NCBI GenBank assembly: GCA_029007015.1
Contig: JAQXHB010000097.1
Location: 1 to 6,254, forward strand
Reading direction: 5' to 3'
From: Bacillota bacterium
GTDB taxonomy: Bacteria > Bacillota > Clostridia > Oscillospirales > Acutalibacteraceae
DNA length: 6,254 bases
Shown here: positions 1-5,350 of the stretch, one piece after another
Position numbering within the stretch: the first letter of the stretch is position 1
Layout: every line of letters begins with the position of its first letter
Position numbers and translations under genes: made by a program
The notes under the pieces: model-generated
What the model was told of the DNA's origin: nothing
Database searches by the model: none
What the model saw: the letters and a program-made list of their open reading frames with translations, nothing else

Positions 1-1
1 A

Positions 2-418
2 TACGCGCAAAAGGTCGGTGAATTGGCCAACATGCTTGGCGCAGGGCATATTCTTGTTCAGCGATTTGGCGATATCCTTGACGGCAAGCGCACTTGGCCC
101 AAGGAATTGGCGCAGTCCAACCTAAAGCCCACACTGCCCGATGCAGTGGCCGGCGACATAACCGCCGCCATCCCATACCGCGCAATGATGAATATTATCA
201 ACTTTATTCAGGCGCTTGACCATGTTGTGCCCGGATTTGCCTCCACCGAGACGCTGCTCTATGCGCCGGAACTGAAGTTCTATTCCAACCGCGTTACAAT
301 GGATGTCGATTTCAACACCAGCGTTAAGGGGCTCCACTGCCTTGGCGACTCCAGTGGCTGGAAACGCGGCCTGATGATGGCATCGGTCATGGGTGTCCTC
401 ATGGGACGCAAATTATAA
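2..418 (+). CDS. FAD-dependent dehydrogenase (COG2509-like), C-terminal part only
   Basis: The reading frame is open from the left edge, so the gene starts outside the window and the last 138 residues are visible. They match in pattern the C-terminus of the uncharacterised FAD-dependent dehydrogenases of COG2509 (NAD(P)/FAD-dependent oxidoreductases). Visible blocks are KPTLPDAVAGD followed by an AIPYR segment, then ALDHVVPGFASTETLLYAPE, which is the usual substrate-side block of the family, and close to the end CLGDSSGWKRGLMMASVMG. The last is the FAD-contacting GD...G..RGL..A...G motif, in which the usual GDGAG is here GDSSG. The protein is probably a soluble cytoplasmic flavoprotein. Its substrate is unknown for the whole family. 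The TTG at 23 and ATG at 32 are internal codons, not starts. Family assignment rests on remembered motif patterns; the N-terminal Rossmann fold cannot be seen. Confidence 0.8.
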   Translation, partial: YAQKVGELANMLGAGHILVQRFGDILDGKRTWPKELAQSNLKPTLPDAVAGDITAAIPYRAMMNIINFIQALDHVVPGFASTETLLYAPELKFYSNRVTMDVDFNTSVKGLHCLGDSSGWKRGLMMASVMGVLMGRKL

Positions 419-437
419 TCACAGAAATAATAAACAA

Positions 438-471
438 GCCCCTCTGTTTGCCTATCAGTGAACAGAGGGGC
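438..471. terminator. Bidirectional intrinsic terminator between convergent genes
   Basis: A perfect 11-bp stem pairs 438-448 (GCCCCTCTGTT) with 461-471 (AACAGAGGGGC) around a 12-base loop. It lies 19 bases after the FAD dehydrogenase stop and 41 bases beyond the end of the E2-like gene on the minus strand. Read on the minus strand, a T-rich tail (TTGTTTATTATTT) follows the stem directly. Read on the plus strand, the T run (about 484-491) is offset by some 12 bases. The hairpin probably serves both genes, more convincingly the minus one. Confidence 0.8.
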
Positions 472-512
472 GGCTATTTATGTGTTTTTTTAATATGTTT
501 TGACTGGCTCAG

Positions 513-1364
513 TTATTTTTTTACAAACGGTGAATCGAGTATGACATTTTCATTGCGCTTTTCGAGCAGTGTCGGGTCGGCAAGATATGACTTCATTCTG
601 TGCACCGCGATGGCAAATGTAGAGCCGTTGGTTATGCGCTCATCCATAACAATGCCGAGCGGCAAATAGCGCACCTCTGTCGGTTGACCGCCAACCAGTT
701 CAAGGTGTTTTTTGACCATGCCAATGGCAATAAACATGCTTGTTGTGCCGAAGTTGTAGATGTGATGGTAAATCTCGTTAGTGCGCAGGCTGGCCAAATT
801 TGTGACAGTCAGGCTGGTGTGGAAGGGGCTCGCGTCGATAATACTGCGCGGCAGTAAGCCGTGCTTGTCCATCCACATGAGCACCGATACAACCGTTCTA
901 AGGAGGCCGGGTATGCCAAACAGAAAACCGACCAATTTGTCAAAACTGTTTGAAGTTCCCTCCTGACGGCTCTCGCTTATGTACTGATTGATTTTGTCAT
1001 TTACTTCAGAAACCGTATCATCCATTTCAAATCCGATTTTGCCCATTGTTGAGCCGGAGTCGGAGTCGGGCTTGAGCACCACCATAGCCACCTTGAAGTC
1101 ATTGTGAGCATAAATTTTGCGGTTAACAACAAATCGGTTGAGTTCGGGCATTTCGGATACAACGCGCAGATATGCGGCGATGAGTACCGCCAGATGGCTG
1201 ATCTGGCGCCCTTGCTTTCGGCAACTGTTGATGTAATCGTGTATGGGCTTGTACGGTATCTCGACGGTCACACTGTTGAGTGCGTCATTGCGCTCACGCA
1301 TGATGTGTGGTACAATGGTGTACATCGGGTTAGCATCGGTAACCCTCTTGCCGTCTTTTCTCAT
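513..1364 (-). CDS. E2-like acyltransferase-fold protein (2-oxoacid dehydrogenase catalytic domain), active site altered
   Basis: This 283-residue protein resembles the catalytic domain of 2-oxoacid dehydrogenase E2 acyltransferases (PF00198, the chloramphenicol acetyltransferase fold) with no lipoyl or subunit-binding domain. Visible blocks are an N-terminal RKDGKRV...PHIMRERNDA segment (residues 2-29), the SLTVTNLASL strand (184-193, compare TISNLG in E2), and the C-terminal LPLGIVMDERITNGSTF block (235-250), which aligns with the E2 DHRxxDG motif. In E2 enzymes that His is the general base and the Asp supports it. Here the positions are Glu242 and Asn246, so normal acyl transfer is doubtful. 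A more hydrophobic stretch (about 144-165) is too broken to call a membrane segment. The ATG is preceded by GGGGGAG (1370-1376) at a 5-base spacing and by a strong promoter. No E1, E3 or lipoylation gene lies nearby, so it is not part of a visible dehydrogenase complex. True function unknown. Confidence 0.75.
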   Translation of the reverse strand: MRKDGKRVTDANPMYTIVPHIMRERNDALNSVTVEIPYKPIHDYINSCRKQGRQISHLAVLIAAYLRVVSEMPELNRFVVNRKIYAHNDFKVAMVVLKPDSDSGSTMGKIGFEMDDTVSEVNDKINQYISESRQEGTSNSFDKLVGFLFGIPGLLRTVVSVLMWMDKHGLLPRSIIDASPFHTSLTVTNLASLRTNEIYHHIYNFGTTSMFIAIGMVKKHLELVGGQPTEVRYLPLGIVMDERITNGSTFAIAVHRMKSYLADPTLLEKRNENVILDSPFVKK

Positions 1365-1386
1365 AATTTCTCCCCCAAAAAATTAT

Positions 1387-1414
1387 TTGAATTTGATTTA
1401 TTATACAATATAAT
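1387..1414 (+). promoter_or_regulatory. Sigma-A-type promoter of the pseudouridine synthase gene
   Basis: TTGAAT (1387-1392) and a perfect TATAAT (1409-1414) are separated by 16 bases. Transcription would start near 1421, about 32 bases before the ATG at 1453. The -35 matches the consensus at four of six positions, so it is probably weaker than the opposing promoter. The region is AT-rich, so some chance matching is possible. Confidence 0.5.
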
Positions 1415-1428
1415 CATACAAATTTCAA
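1400..1428 (-). promoter_or_regulatory. Sigma-A-type promoter of the E2-like gene
   Basis: On the minus strand, TTGAAA (1428-1423) and a perfect TATAAT (1405-1400) are separated by 17 bases, close to the sigma-A consensus. Transcription would start near 1393, giving a leader of about 28 bases before the ATG at 1364. It overlaps the plus-strand promoter at 1387-1414. Confidence 0.7.
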
Positions 1429-1452
1429 TTGAAAATAATTCGGTGTCGAAAA

Positions 1453-2352
1453 ATGAAAACTATTACCGTTAATTTAACAGAAGAATATACCGGCAAAACG
1501 GTCAAGGATGTACTGAATTCAATCGGTTTGTCCTCGCGTTGTATCAGCCGGCTCAAAAACAATCCGAGCGGAATAATGCTGAACAGGCGGCGCGTTACGG
1601 TGCGTGCGGTTTTGCATGCGGGCGACCTGCTTGAGTTGGATTTTGGCGACGATGTTAGCAGTTTCGAGCCGCAGAATCTGGGCGTTTCGGTGCTGTATGA
1701 GGATGAATATGCGGCCGTTTTCAATAAGCCGGGTGATATGTGCACCCATCCGTCGCACGATATTCAGTCGGGTACTCTGGCCAACGCCGCGCTGTGGCAC
1801 TTTCATCAGGGCGGTGAGAATATAACATTTCGCGCTGTCAATCGGCTGGACAGAGGCACTTCGGGCACAGTTATTTGCGCCAAAGATGCCCATTCATCGC
1901 GTATGATTGCGCAGTCGTATGAAAAGGTGTATATCTGCGTCTGTCATGGAACACTGCCGCCGAGCGGCACATTTGATGACCCCATCAGGCGGTGCGCCGA
2001 CAGCAGTATGAGGCGCGAAACGGGCGAGGGCGGACAGAACGCAGTTACCCGTTTTGAGCGGCTGAGCGCATCCGGCGGATATTCGCTGGCGGCGGTGCAT
2101 CTGCCAACCGGACGCACTCATCAGATTCGCGTTCACTTTAGTTGCGCCGGTTTCCCGCTCGCCGGCGATTCGCTATACGGACGGCCGCATGAGGTAATTG
2201 CCCGCCAGGCACTGCACTGCGCCGCGGTAAAGTACCGAATTGGGCGAAAAACGGTCGTAGCGGTCAGCCCTATCCCTGACGACATATGCCGTCTGACTGA
2301 GTCATGCGCGCTCTTATTGCCGAGCGAAGATGAAATTATTTCTCTGTTATAA
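1453..2352 (+). CDS. RluA-family RNA pseudouridine synthase
   Basis: This 299-residue cytoplasmic enzyme of the RluA family converts specific uridines in rRNA or tRNA to pseudouridine. Residues 1-67 look like an S4-type RNA-binding domain (SSRCISRLKNNPSGIMLNRR, then HAGDLLEL). The catalytic domain follows, with the NKPGD block (91-95), the signature NRLDRGTSG (130-138) containing the catalytic Asp133, and LPTGRTHQIRVH (217-228) leading into GDSLYG (238-243). The usual H/N-RLD-R/K-DTSG signature has Gly instead of Asp at 135; all other key residues are present. The length is normal for the family. I chose the ATG at 1453 over the in-frame TTG at 1429 because 1429 lies just after the -10 and has no ribosome binding site. 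The site before 1453 is itself weak (GGTG, 1442-1445). Which uridine is modified cannot be told from sequence alone. Confidence 0.9.
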   Translation: MKTITVNLTEEYTGKTVKDVLNSIGLSSRCISRLKNNPSGIMLNRRRVTVRAVLHAGDLLELDFGDDVSSFEPQNLGVSVLYEDEYAAVFNKPGDMCTHPSHDIQSGTLANAALWHFHQGGENITFRAVNRLDRGTSGTVICAKDAHSSRMIAQSYEKVYICVCHGTLPPSGTFDDPIRRCADSSMRRETGEGGQNAVTRFERLSASGGYSLAAVHLPTGRTHQIRVHFSCAGFPLAGDSLYGRPHEVIARQALHCAAVKYRIGRKTVVAVSPIPDDICRLTESCALLLPSEDEIISLL

Positions 2353-2357
2353 ATTTA

Positions 2358-2388
2358 AGAGGCATCGACAGTTGTTGTCGATGCCTCT
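2358..2388. terminator. Hairpin between convergent genes, probable bidirectional terminator
   Basis: A perfect 13-bp stem pairs 2358-2370 (AGAGGCATCGACA) with 2376-2388 (TGTCGATGCCTCT) around a 5-base loop. It lies 5 bases after the pseudouridine synthase stop and 11 bases from the end of the flotillin gene. Neither side has a real T run: the plus tail is mixed sequence, and the minus tail is only moderately T-rich (TAAATTTATAAC). Termination or 3'-end protection for both genes is likely from position, but a classic Rho-independent tail is missing. Confidence 0.6.
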
Positions 2389-2399
2389 CTGCTTATCGG

Positions 2400-3833
2400 T
2401 TATTCAGCCGCTTCGGTTGCTTCGCTGGGCGATTTTTCTGCTATTGCCCGGGAAATACCCGATTCAACCTTTTCGTCCATCTCCTTGCAAAGGAACTCGG
2501 GCACCTTGACGCCGGCCATTTTGAAGGTTTCGCTCAGCGGGGGAATAGACTTCATTATGCCGCTGAGGAAGTTTGATGTCGAGGTTTGGCCGTTGCCGTT
2601 TGCACCGCTGTCCCAAACGGTAATCTTGTCAATTTGCAGATTCTTGATGGCCTCAACCTGAATACGCACCAGTTGTTCAATTTTATCAACCAGCATCAGT
2701 TGAATGGCCGCATCTGCATCACCGCCGGCCGCCTCAACGATTTTTGCAAAGCCCTCGGCCTGTTTTGCCAGTATCTCCTGAGTACCTTTGGCTTGAGCGG
2801 CCATGGTGGCGTAAATTGCATCAGCCTCACCTTGTGCGGTGCGGCGGCGCTGTTCTGCGGCGGCCTCGGCTTCAAGCACCATTTTCTCTTTCTCAACCTG
2901 AGTTTTTACGATGATGTCGGCCTGCTGGGTCGCCAATTCGCGCTCGGCACGGGCGGCTTCTGCAGATTTCTCGGCCGCATAGGCTTCTTCCAGTGCTTTT
3001 GCGGCGGCAATTTTCTCGGCCGCGGTGGCTCTGCGCAGTGCCTCAGCCTCACGCTCGCGGCGTGATGCGTCTGATTGGGCCACGGTAACTTTTGACTCGT
3101 TTTCGCCCGCGATTGCGGCGGCATTCGATTCTGCAACCGATACGCGCTCATCTTTGAGTGCTTTTGCCTCACCGATTGAACCGTCGCGGTTTTTCTCAGC
3201 AACCGTCTTCTTCGCGTCGTTTATAGCCTGAGCCGCCGCCTCTTTACCGAGCGCCTCAATGTAGCCCGACTCATCGGTTATATCGGTTACATTAACATTT
3301 ATCAGGCGCAGACCGATTTTCTTGAGTTCGGTTTCGACATTGAGCGATACTGCTTCAAGAAATTTGTCGCGGTTAGTGTTGATTTCTTCAATATCCATCG
3401 TGGCGATGACCAGACGTAACTGACCGAAGATAATGTCTTTGGCCAGTTCCTGAATTTCGGTCAATTTCAGCCCGAGCAAACGCTCGGCGGCGTTCTGCAT
3501 TACACCCGATTCGGTGGATATACCTACCGTAAAACGGGAAGGTACATCAACGCGTATGTTCTGGTGCGAGAGTGCATTGGTCAAATCAACATTGATTGAC
3601 ATGGGGGTCAAATCAAGAAATTGGTATGACTGGAACACCGGCACGATAAAGGCCGCTCCGCCGTGAATGCACTTTGATGAACGCTGTGAGCCGTCCTTAT
3701 TTTTGGATAATTTACCGTATATTACCAGTATTTTATCCGAGGGGCATCGCTTATATCTGGACAAAAAGACCAGAAGCAGCGAGAAAAGGAAAACTGCGAT
3801 TACTACTACTGCAATTACTACTGTGGGTGACAT
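2400..3833 (-). CDS. floT: Flotillin family protein (FloT/YuaG-like)
   Basis: This 477-residue membrane scaffold protein belongs to the flotillin (SPFH) family, which organises functional membrane microdomains in bacteria. One N-terminal membrane segment (about 4-25) is followed by basic SRYKR. The SPFH domain covers about 31-205, including the GGAAFIVPVFQSYQFLDL strand region and LTEIQELAKDIIFGQLR. A long Ala/Glu-rich coiled coil (about 205-365) holds the EAxA-type repeats typical of flotillins and used for oligomerisation. The C-terminal domain has the conserved IDKITVWDSG block (401-410), then a Gly/Asn/Ser-rich linker and an acidic tail. Length is near that of B. subtilis FloT (about 509) and much longer than FloA (about 331). 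It is the last gene of the DUF1836-NfeD-flotillin operon, 23 bases after nfeD, with its own perfect AGGAGG. The pairing with an NfeD protein is the usual one for FloT. Confidence 0.93.
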   Translation of the reverse strand: MSPTVVIAVVVIAVFLFSLLLVFLSRYKRCPSDKILVIYGKLSKNKDGSQRSSKCIHGGAAFIVPVFQSYQFLDLTPMSINVDLTNALSHQNIRVDVPSRFTVGISTESGVMQNAAERLLGLKLTEIQELAKDIIFGQLRLVIATMDIEEINTNRDKFLEAVSLNVETELKKIGLRLINVNVTDITDESGYIEALGKEAAAQAINDAKKTVAEKNRDGSIGEAKALKDERVSVAESNAAAIAGENESKVTVAQSDASRREREAEALRRATAAEKIAAAKALEEAYAAEKSAEAARAERELATQQADIIVKTQVEKEKMVLEAEAAAEQRRRTAQGEADAIYATMAAQAKGTQEILAKQAEGFAKIVEAAGGDADAAIQLMLVDKIEQLVRIQVEAIKNLQIDKITVWDSGANGNGQTSTSNFLSGIMKSIPPLSETFKMAGVKVPEFLCKEMDEKVESGISRAIAEKSPSEATEAAE

Positions 3834-3841
3834 TGATTATT

Positions 3842-3847
3842 CCTCCT
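3842..3847 (-). promoter_or_regulatory. Strong ribosome binding site of the flotillin gene
   Basis: A perfect AGGAGG on the minus strand stands 8 bases before the flotillin ATG (3833), inside the 23-base gap after the NfeD gene. It fixes the start and suggests high translation of flotillin relative to its operon partners. Confidence 0.85.
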
Positions 3848-3856
3848 GTTTTACAG

Positions 3857-4537
3857 TTATTCTATGTTATCGGCCGTCATATCTGCCGCACCATAGCGTT
3901 TATTGGGCGATATTGCTACCACCAGTGAGTTGCCGTCCCGTATGTCTGTCACGCGAACAGCCGTTCCGGTAGGAATGGGGGAGTCTTGCTCGGTGACGGC
4001 GTCGTATTCGCTGAGCCTCTCCTGAATGAGCAGTGTGACCTTGCCACTGCCGCTGTTAGAGGCGGGAATGGGCAGATAGACGCGCCCCTCCAGCCCGATG
4101 GCGTTGCGCATGTCGATAACTCCGTTGCTCTGCAGCCGCGAGAATGAGCGAAACAGAAGCGCAACCAATAGCAACGCGATCAAACCGGCAAAAACTGCGA
4201 CCGATAGTGACACTGCTGTATTTATGCGGGTGTCGAGCATGGCCAAACCAACCCAACCGCCGACGGCAAAGAATGCAATCATTCCGCGCACAGTGAACAG
4301 TCGCAGACCGGAGTGGTCATGGACAAAGTCATCGTGGTCATGGTCGTAGTCATGGTCAAAATCGTGGTCGGCGTCAGTATCGCTGTCGTGGTCAAAATCG
4401 GCCTCGCCGTGGGAGCCGAGCCCAAACAGAAGCAGGACTGTTTGTAGCAGCATCACGACGGTGGCGGGAATGGCAACACACGCAAGTGTCTGCTGCAGAA
4501 TAGTCAGCGTTTCCCACCAATTAGTGAACCAAGTCAT
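3857..4537 (-). CDS. NfeD-like membrane protein (YuaF-type) with Asp/His-rich loop
   Basis: This 226-residue membrane protein is the usual flotillin partner type. It has three probable membrane segments (about 17-40, 82-101, 108-129) and a C-terminal beta-rich NfeD/OB-fold domain (about 145-212, with AIGLEGRVYLPI and GTAVRVTDIRDGNSLVV). Between the first two membrane segments lies a 33-residue stretch (43-75) with 14 Asp and 8 His; Asp occupies every odd residue from 47 to 69. Such a tract could bind divalent metal ions, which is inference. The basic residues flanking the membrane segments (LRLFTVR before the second, RSFSR after the third) favour loop and OB domain both being cytoplasmic, but this is uncertain. 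The ATG at 4537 has AGGTGG (4549-4544) at a 6-base spacing, lying inside the end of the preceding gene. The 1-base gap implies translational coupling. It lacks the protease domain of long NfeD proteins. Confidence 0.87.
   Translation of the reverse strand: MTWFTNWWETLTILQQTLACVAIPATVVMLLQTVLLLFGLGSHGEADFDHDSDTDADHDFDHDYDHDHDDFVHDHSGLRLFTVRGMIAFFAVGGWVGLAMLDTRINTAVSLSVAVFAGLIALLLVALLFRSFSRLQSNGVIDMRNAIGLEGRVYLPIPASNSGSGKVTLLIQERLSEYDAVTEQDSPIPTGTAVRVTDIRDGNSLVVAISPNKRYGAADMTADNIE
4313..4411 (-). repeat. Degenerate 6-base periodic repeat encoding the Asp/His-rich loop
   Basis: This stretch reads as imperfect hexamers (on the plus strand, variants of TCGTGG, TCATGG and TCAAAA following one another). 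Each unit encodes Asp plus one variable residue, mostly His, Phe, Ala, Ser or Thr. The units have diverged by substitution while the Asp codon of each unit is kept, which points to old slippage expansion followed by selection on the protein. Confidence 0.75.
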
Positions 4538-4538
4538 A

Positions 4539-5087
4539 TTATTCCACCTCTTTCAATTGATTTATAAGCCCGCCTACTCGGCTGACAATGTCGGTCGCAG
4601 TCATCGACATCAGCATAATCACCAGCGCGTTGTGCAAACGCTTGCGGTTAGAGTCACTGCCGCCGTAATTCGCGAGCAGACTGTCGGCCACTGCGGGGTA
4701 TTCATCAAGGCCGGCTGACTGTGATTTAATCAGTTTGTCGGCTTCACACAGCATATTGTATAGTGTGCGGTCCTCGATTATGTCATCGGCTTCGTTGTTG
4801 ACCTCACCGTTGATATAACTCATCAGCAGGATGATATCGGCCAGTTGCATACACCCGCGCAGTGAATTGATGATAAGCACGCGGCACAGTGCCCGTTTGC
4901 CGTATTTCTTGCCGTGAGGCGACGGTACCCAGCCGCGCTTGACCCAGTTTTGAACGGTCGAAGCAGGCAGACCGGTTATCTCGGTCATTTGAGACAGTCC
5001 GATGCCGCCAGTCAACTCAAATAGGGTGTCGATAAACTGCGGCCCCTTTTCACATTCAACTGCTGAGCCGGGTAAAAATTCAGCCAT
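4539..5087 (-). CDS. DUF1836 family protein, putative helix-turn-helix regulator
   Basis: This 182-residue protein matches the DUF1836 pattern of Firmicutes. Residues about 30-80 form a MerR-like helix-turn-helix region: LSQMTEITGLPASTVQNWVK is a clear helix-turn-recognition-helix, followed by RGWVPSPHGKKYGKRALCR as a basic wing. The QLADIILLMSYING stretch (81-94) that follows is also typical of the family. The C-terminal part is helical and hydrophobic (LHNALVIMLMSM, 151-162), probably for dimerisation rather than membrane insertion. There are no metal-binding Cys clusters. No DUF1836 target is known to me. It is the first gene of the flotillin operon, with GAGGGA (5099-5094) 6 bases before the ATG. 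Its own promoter contains an inverted repeat, so it may regulate the operon; that is inference. Confidence 0.82.
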   Translation of the reverse strand: MAEFLPGSAVECEKGPQFIDTLFELTGGIGLSQMTEITGLPASTVQNWVKRGWVPSPHGKKYGKRALCRVLIINSLRGCMQLADIILLMSYINGEVNNEADDIIEDRTLYNMLCEADKLIKSQSAGLDEYPAVADSLLANYGGSDSNRKRLHNALVIMLMSMTATDIVSRVGGLINQLKEVE

Positions 5088-5130
5088 TTCTAATCCCTCG
5101 GTTCCTTAGGTATTTTTTAATGGTGATTTG

Positions 5131-5159
5131 ATTATATAATAAGTTCATGCGAACTTCAA
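5131..5159 (-). promoter_or_regulatory. Sigma-A-type promoter of the DUF1836-NfeD-flotillin operon
   Basis: On the minus strand, TTGAAG (5159-5154) and a perfect TATAAT (5136-5131) are separated by 17 bases. Transcription would start near 5124, giving a leader of about 37 bases before the ATG at 5087. No other promoter is seen between the three genes, whose gaps are too short to hold one. Confidence 0.7.
5141..5156. promoter_or_regulatory. Candidate operator inside the flotillin operon promoter
   Basis: A perfect inverted repeat, AAGTTC-N4-GAACTT, fills most of the spacer between the -35 and -10 and overlaps the -35 by three bases. A protein bound here would compete with RNA polymerase. The product of the first gene (DUF1836 helix-turn-helix) is the nearest candidate binder. 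The short arms mean chance cannot be excluded. Confidence 0.4.
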
Positions 5160-5301
5160 ACTTCATTTTCATATGTTTTGATTATTTGGTGTGCCGATTT
5201 TTGAAATTAGATTGAGTTTTCTCTGTTTTTCGTCGATTTTTATCATTTTAACATATAGTGCATATTTTTGTTAATTTTTGCTTTTAAATTGGTGCAATAT
5301 C

Positions 5302-5310
5302 TGTTATAAT
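5302..5310 (+). promoter_or_regulatory. Extended -10 promoter of the hydrolase operon
   Basis: TGT followed by TATAAT (5305-5310) is a perfect extended -10 element. The expected -35 position (5282-5287, TTTTAA) is weak, which fits an extended -10 promoter. Transcription would start near 5317, with a leader of about 34 bases. Confidence 0.55.
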
Positions 5311-5332
5311 AATTGTATCTGTGATTATAACA
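5302..5332. promoter_or_regulatory. Candidate operator over the hydrolase promoter (PerR/Fur-like half-sites)
   Basis: A perfect 9-bp inverted repeat, TGTTATAAT (5302-5310) and ATTATAACA (5324-5332), is separated by 13 bases, so the arms are 22 bases apart centre to centre, on one face of the helix. It covers the -10 and the likely start of transcription. Within it, 5304-5318 (TTATAATAATTGTAT) fits the PerR box TTATAATNATTATAA at 12 of 14 defined positions. The AT-rich surroundings raise the chance of coincidence. Confidence 0.4.
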
Positions 5333-5337
5333 AAAAC

Positions 5338-5342
5338 GGAGG
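5338..5342 (+). promoter_or_regulatory. Ribosome binding site that fixes a TTG start
   Basis: GGAGG stands 8 bases before the TTG at 5351. No in-frame ATG or GTG exists nearby (the GTG at 5344 is in another frame), and family similarity begins right after this codon, so TTG is the start. Confidence 0.8.
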
Positions 5343-5350
5343 CGTGACTG

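Noticed and set aside
448..669. Open frame of 73 codons on the plus strand beginning at the terminator
   Set aside because: It starts inside the hairpin loop, overlaps the E2-like gene on the other strand and has no start signals.
1104..1472. Open frame of 122 codons on the plus strand opposite the start of the E2-like gene
   Set aside because: It crosses the divergent promoter region, has no ribosome binding site, and the opposite strand holds the recognisable protein.
1519..1893. Open frame of 124 codons on the minus strand inside the pseudouridine synthase gene
   Set aside because: It overlaps conserved enzyme motifs on the other strand and shows no recognisable protein pattern or start signal.
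2586..3065. Long open frame of 159 codons on the plus strand opposite the flotillin gene
   Set aside because: It is the mirror of the Ala/Glu-rich coiled coil, has biased Phe/Gly/Leu/Cys composition, no ribosome binding site, and lies within a clear gene on the other strand.
4313..4411. CRISPR or mobile-element repeat
   Set aside because: The short period-6 repeat is inside an intact reading frame and simply encodes the Asp/His loop; there are no spacers or flanking repeats.
5141..5156. LexA (SOS) box reading of the GTTC-N4-GAAC repeat
   Set aside because: The Gram-positive LexA box is GAAC-N4-GTTC; here the half-sites are in the reverse order, so it does not fit.
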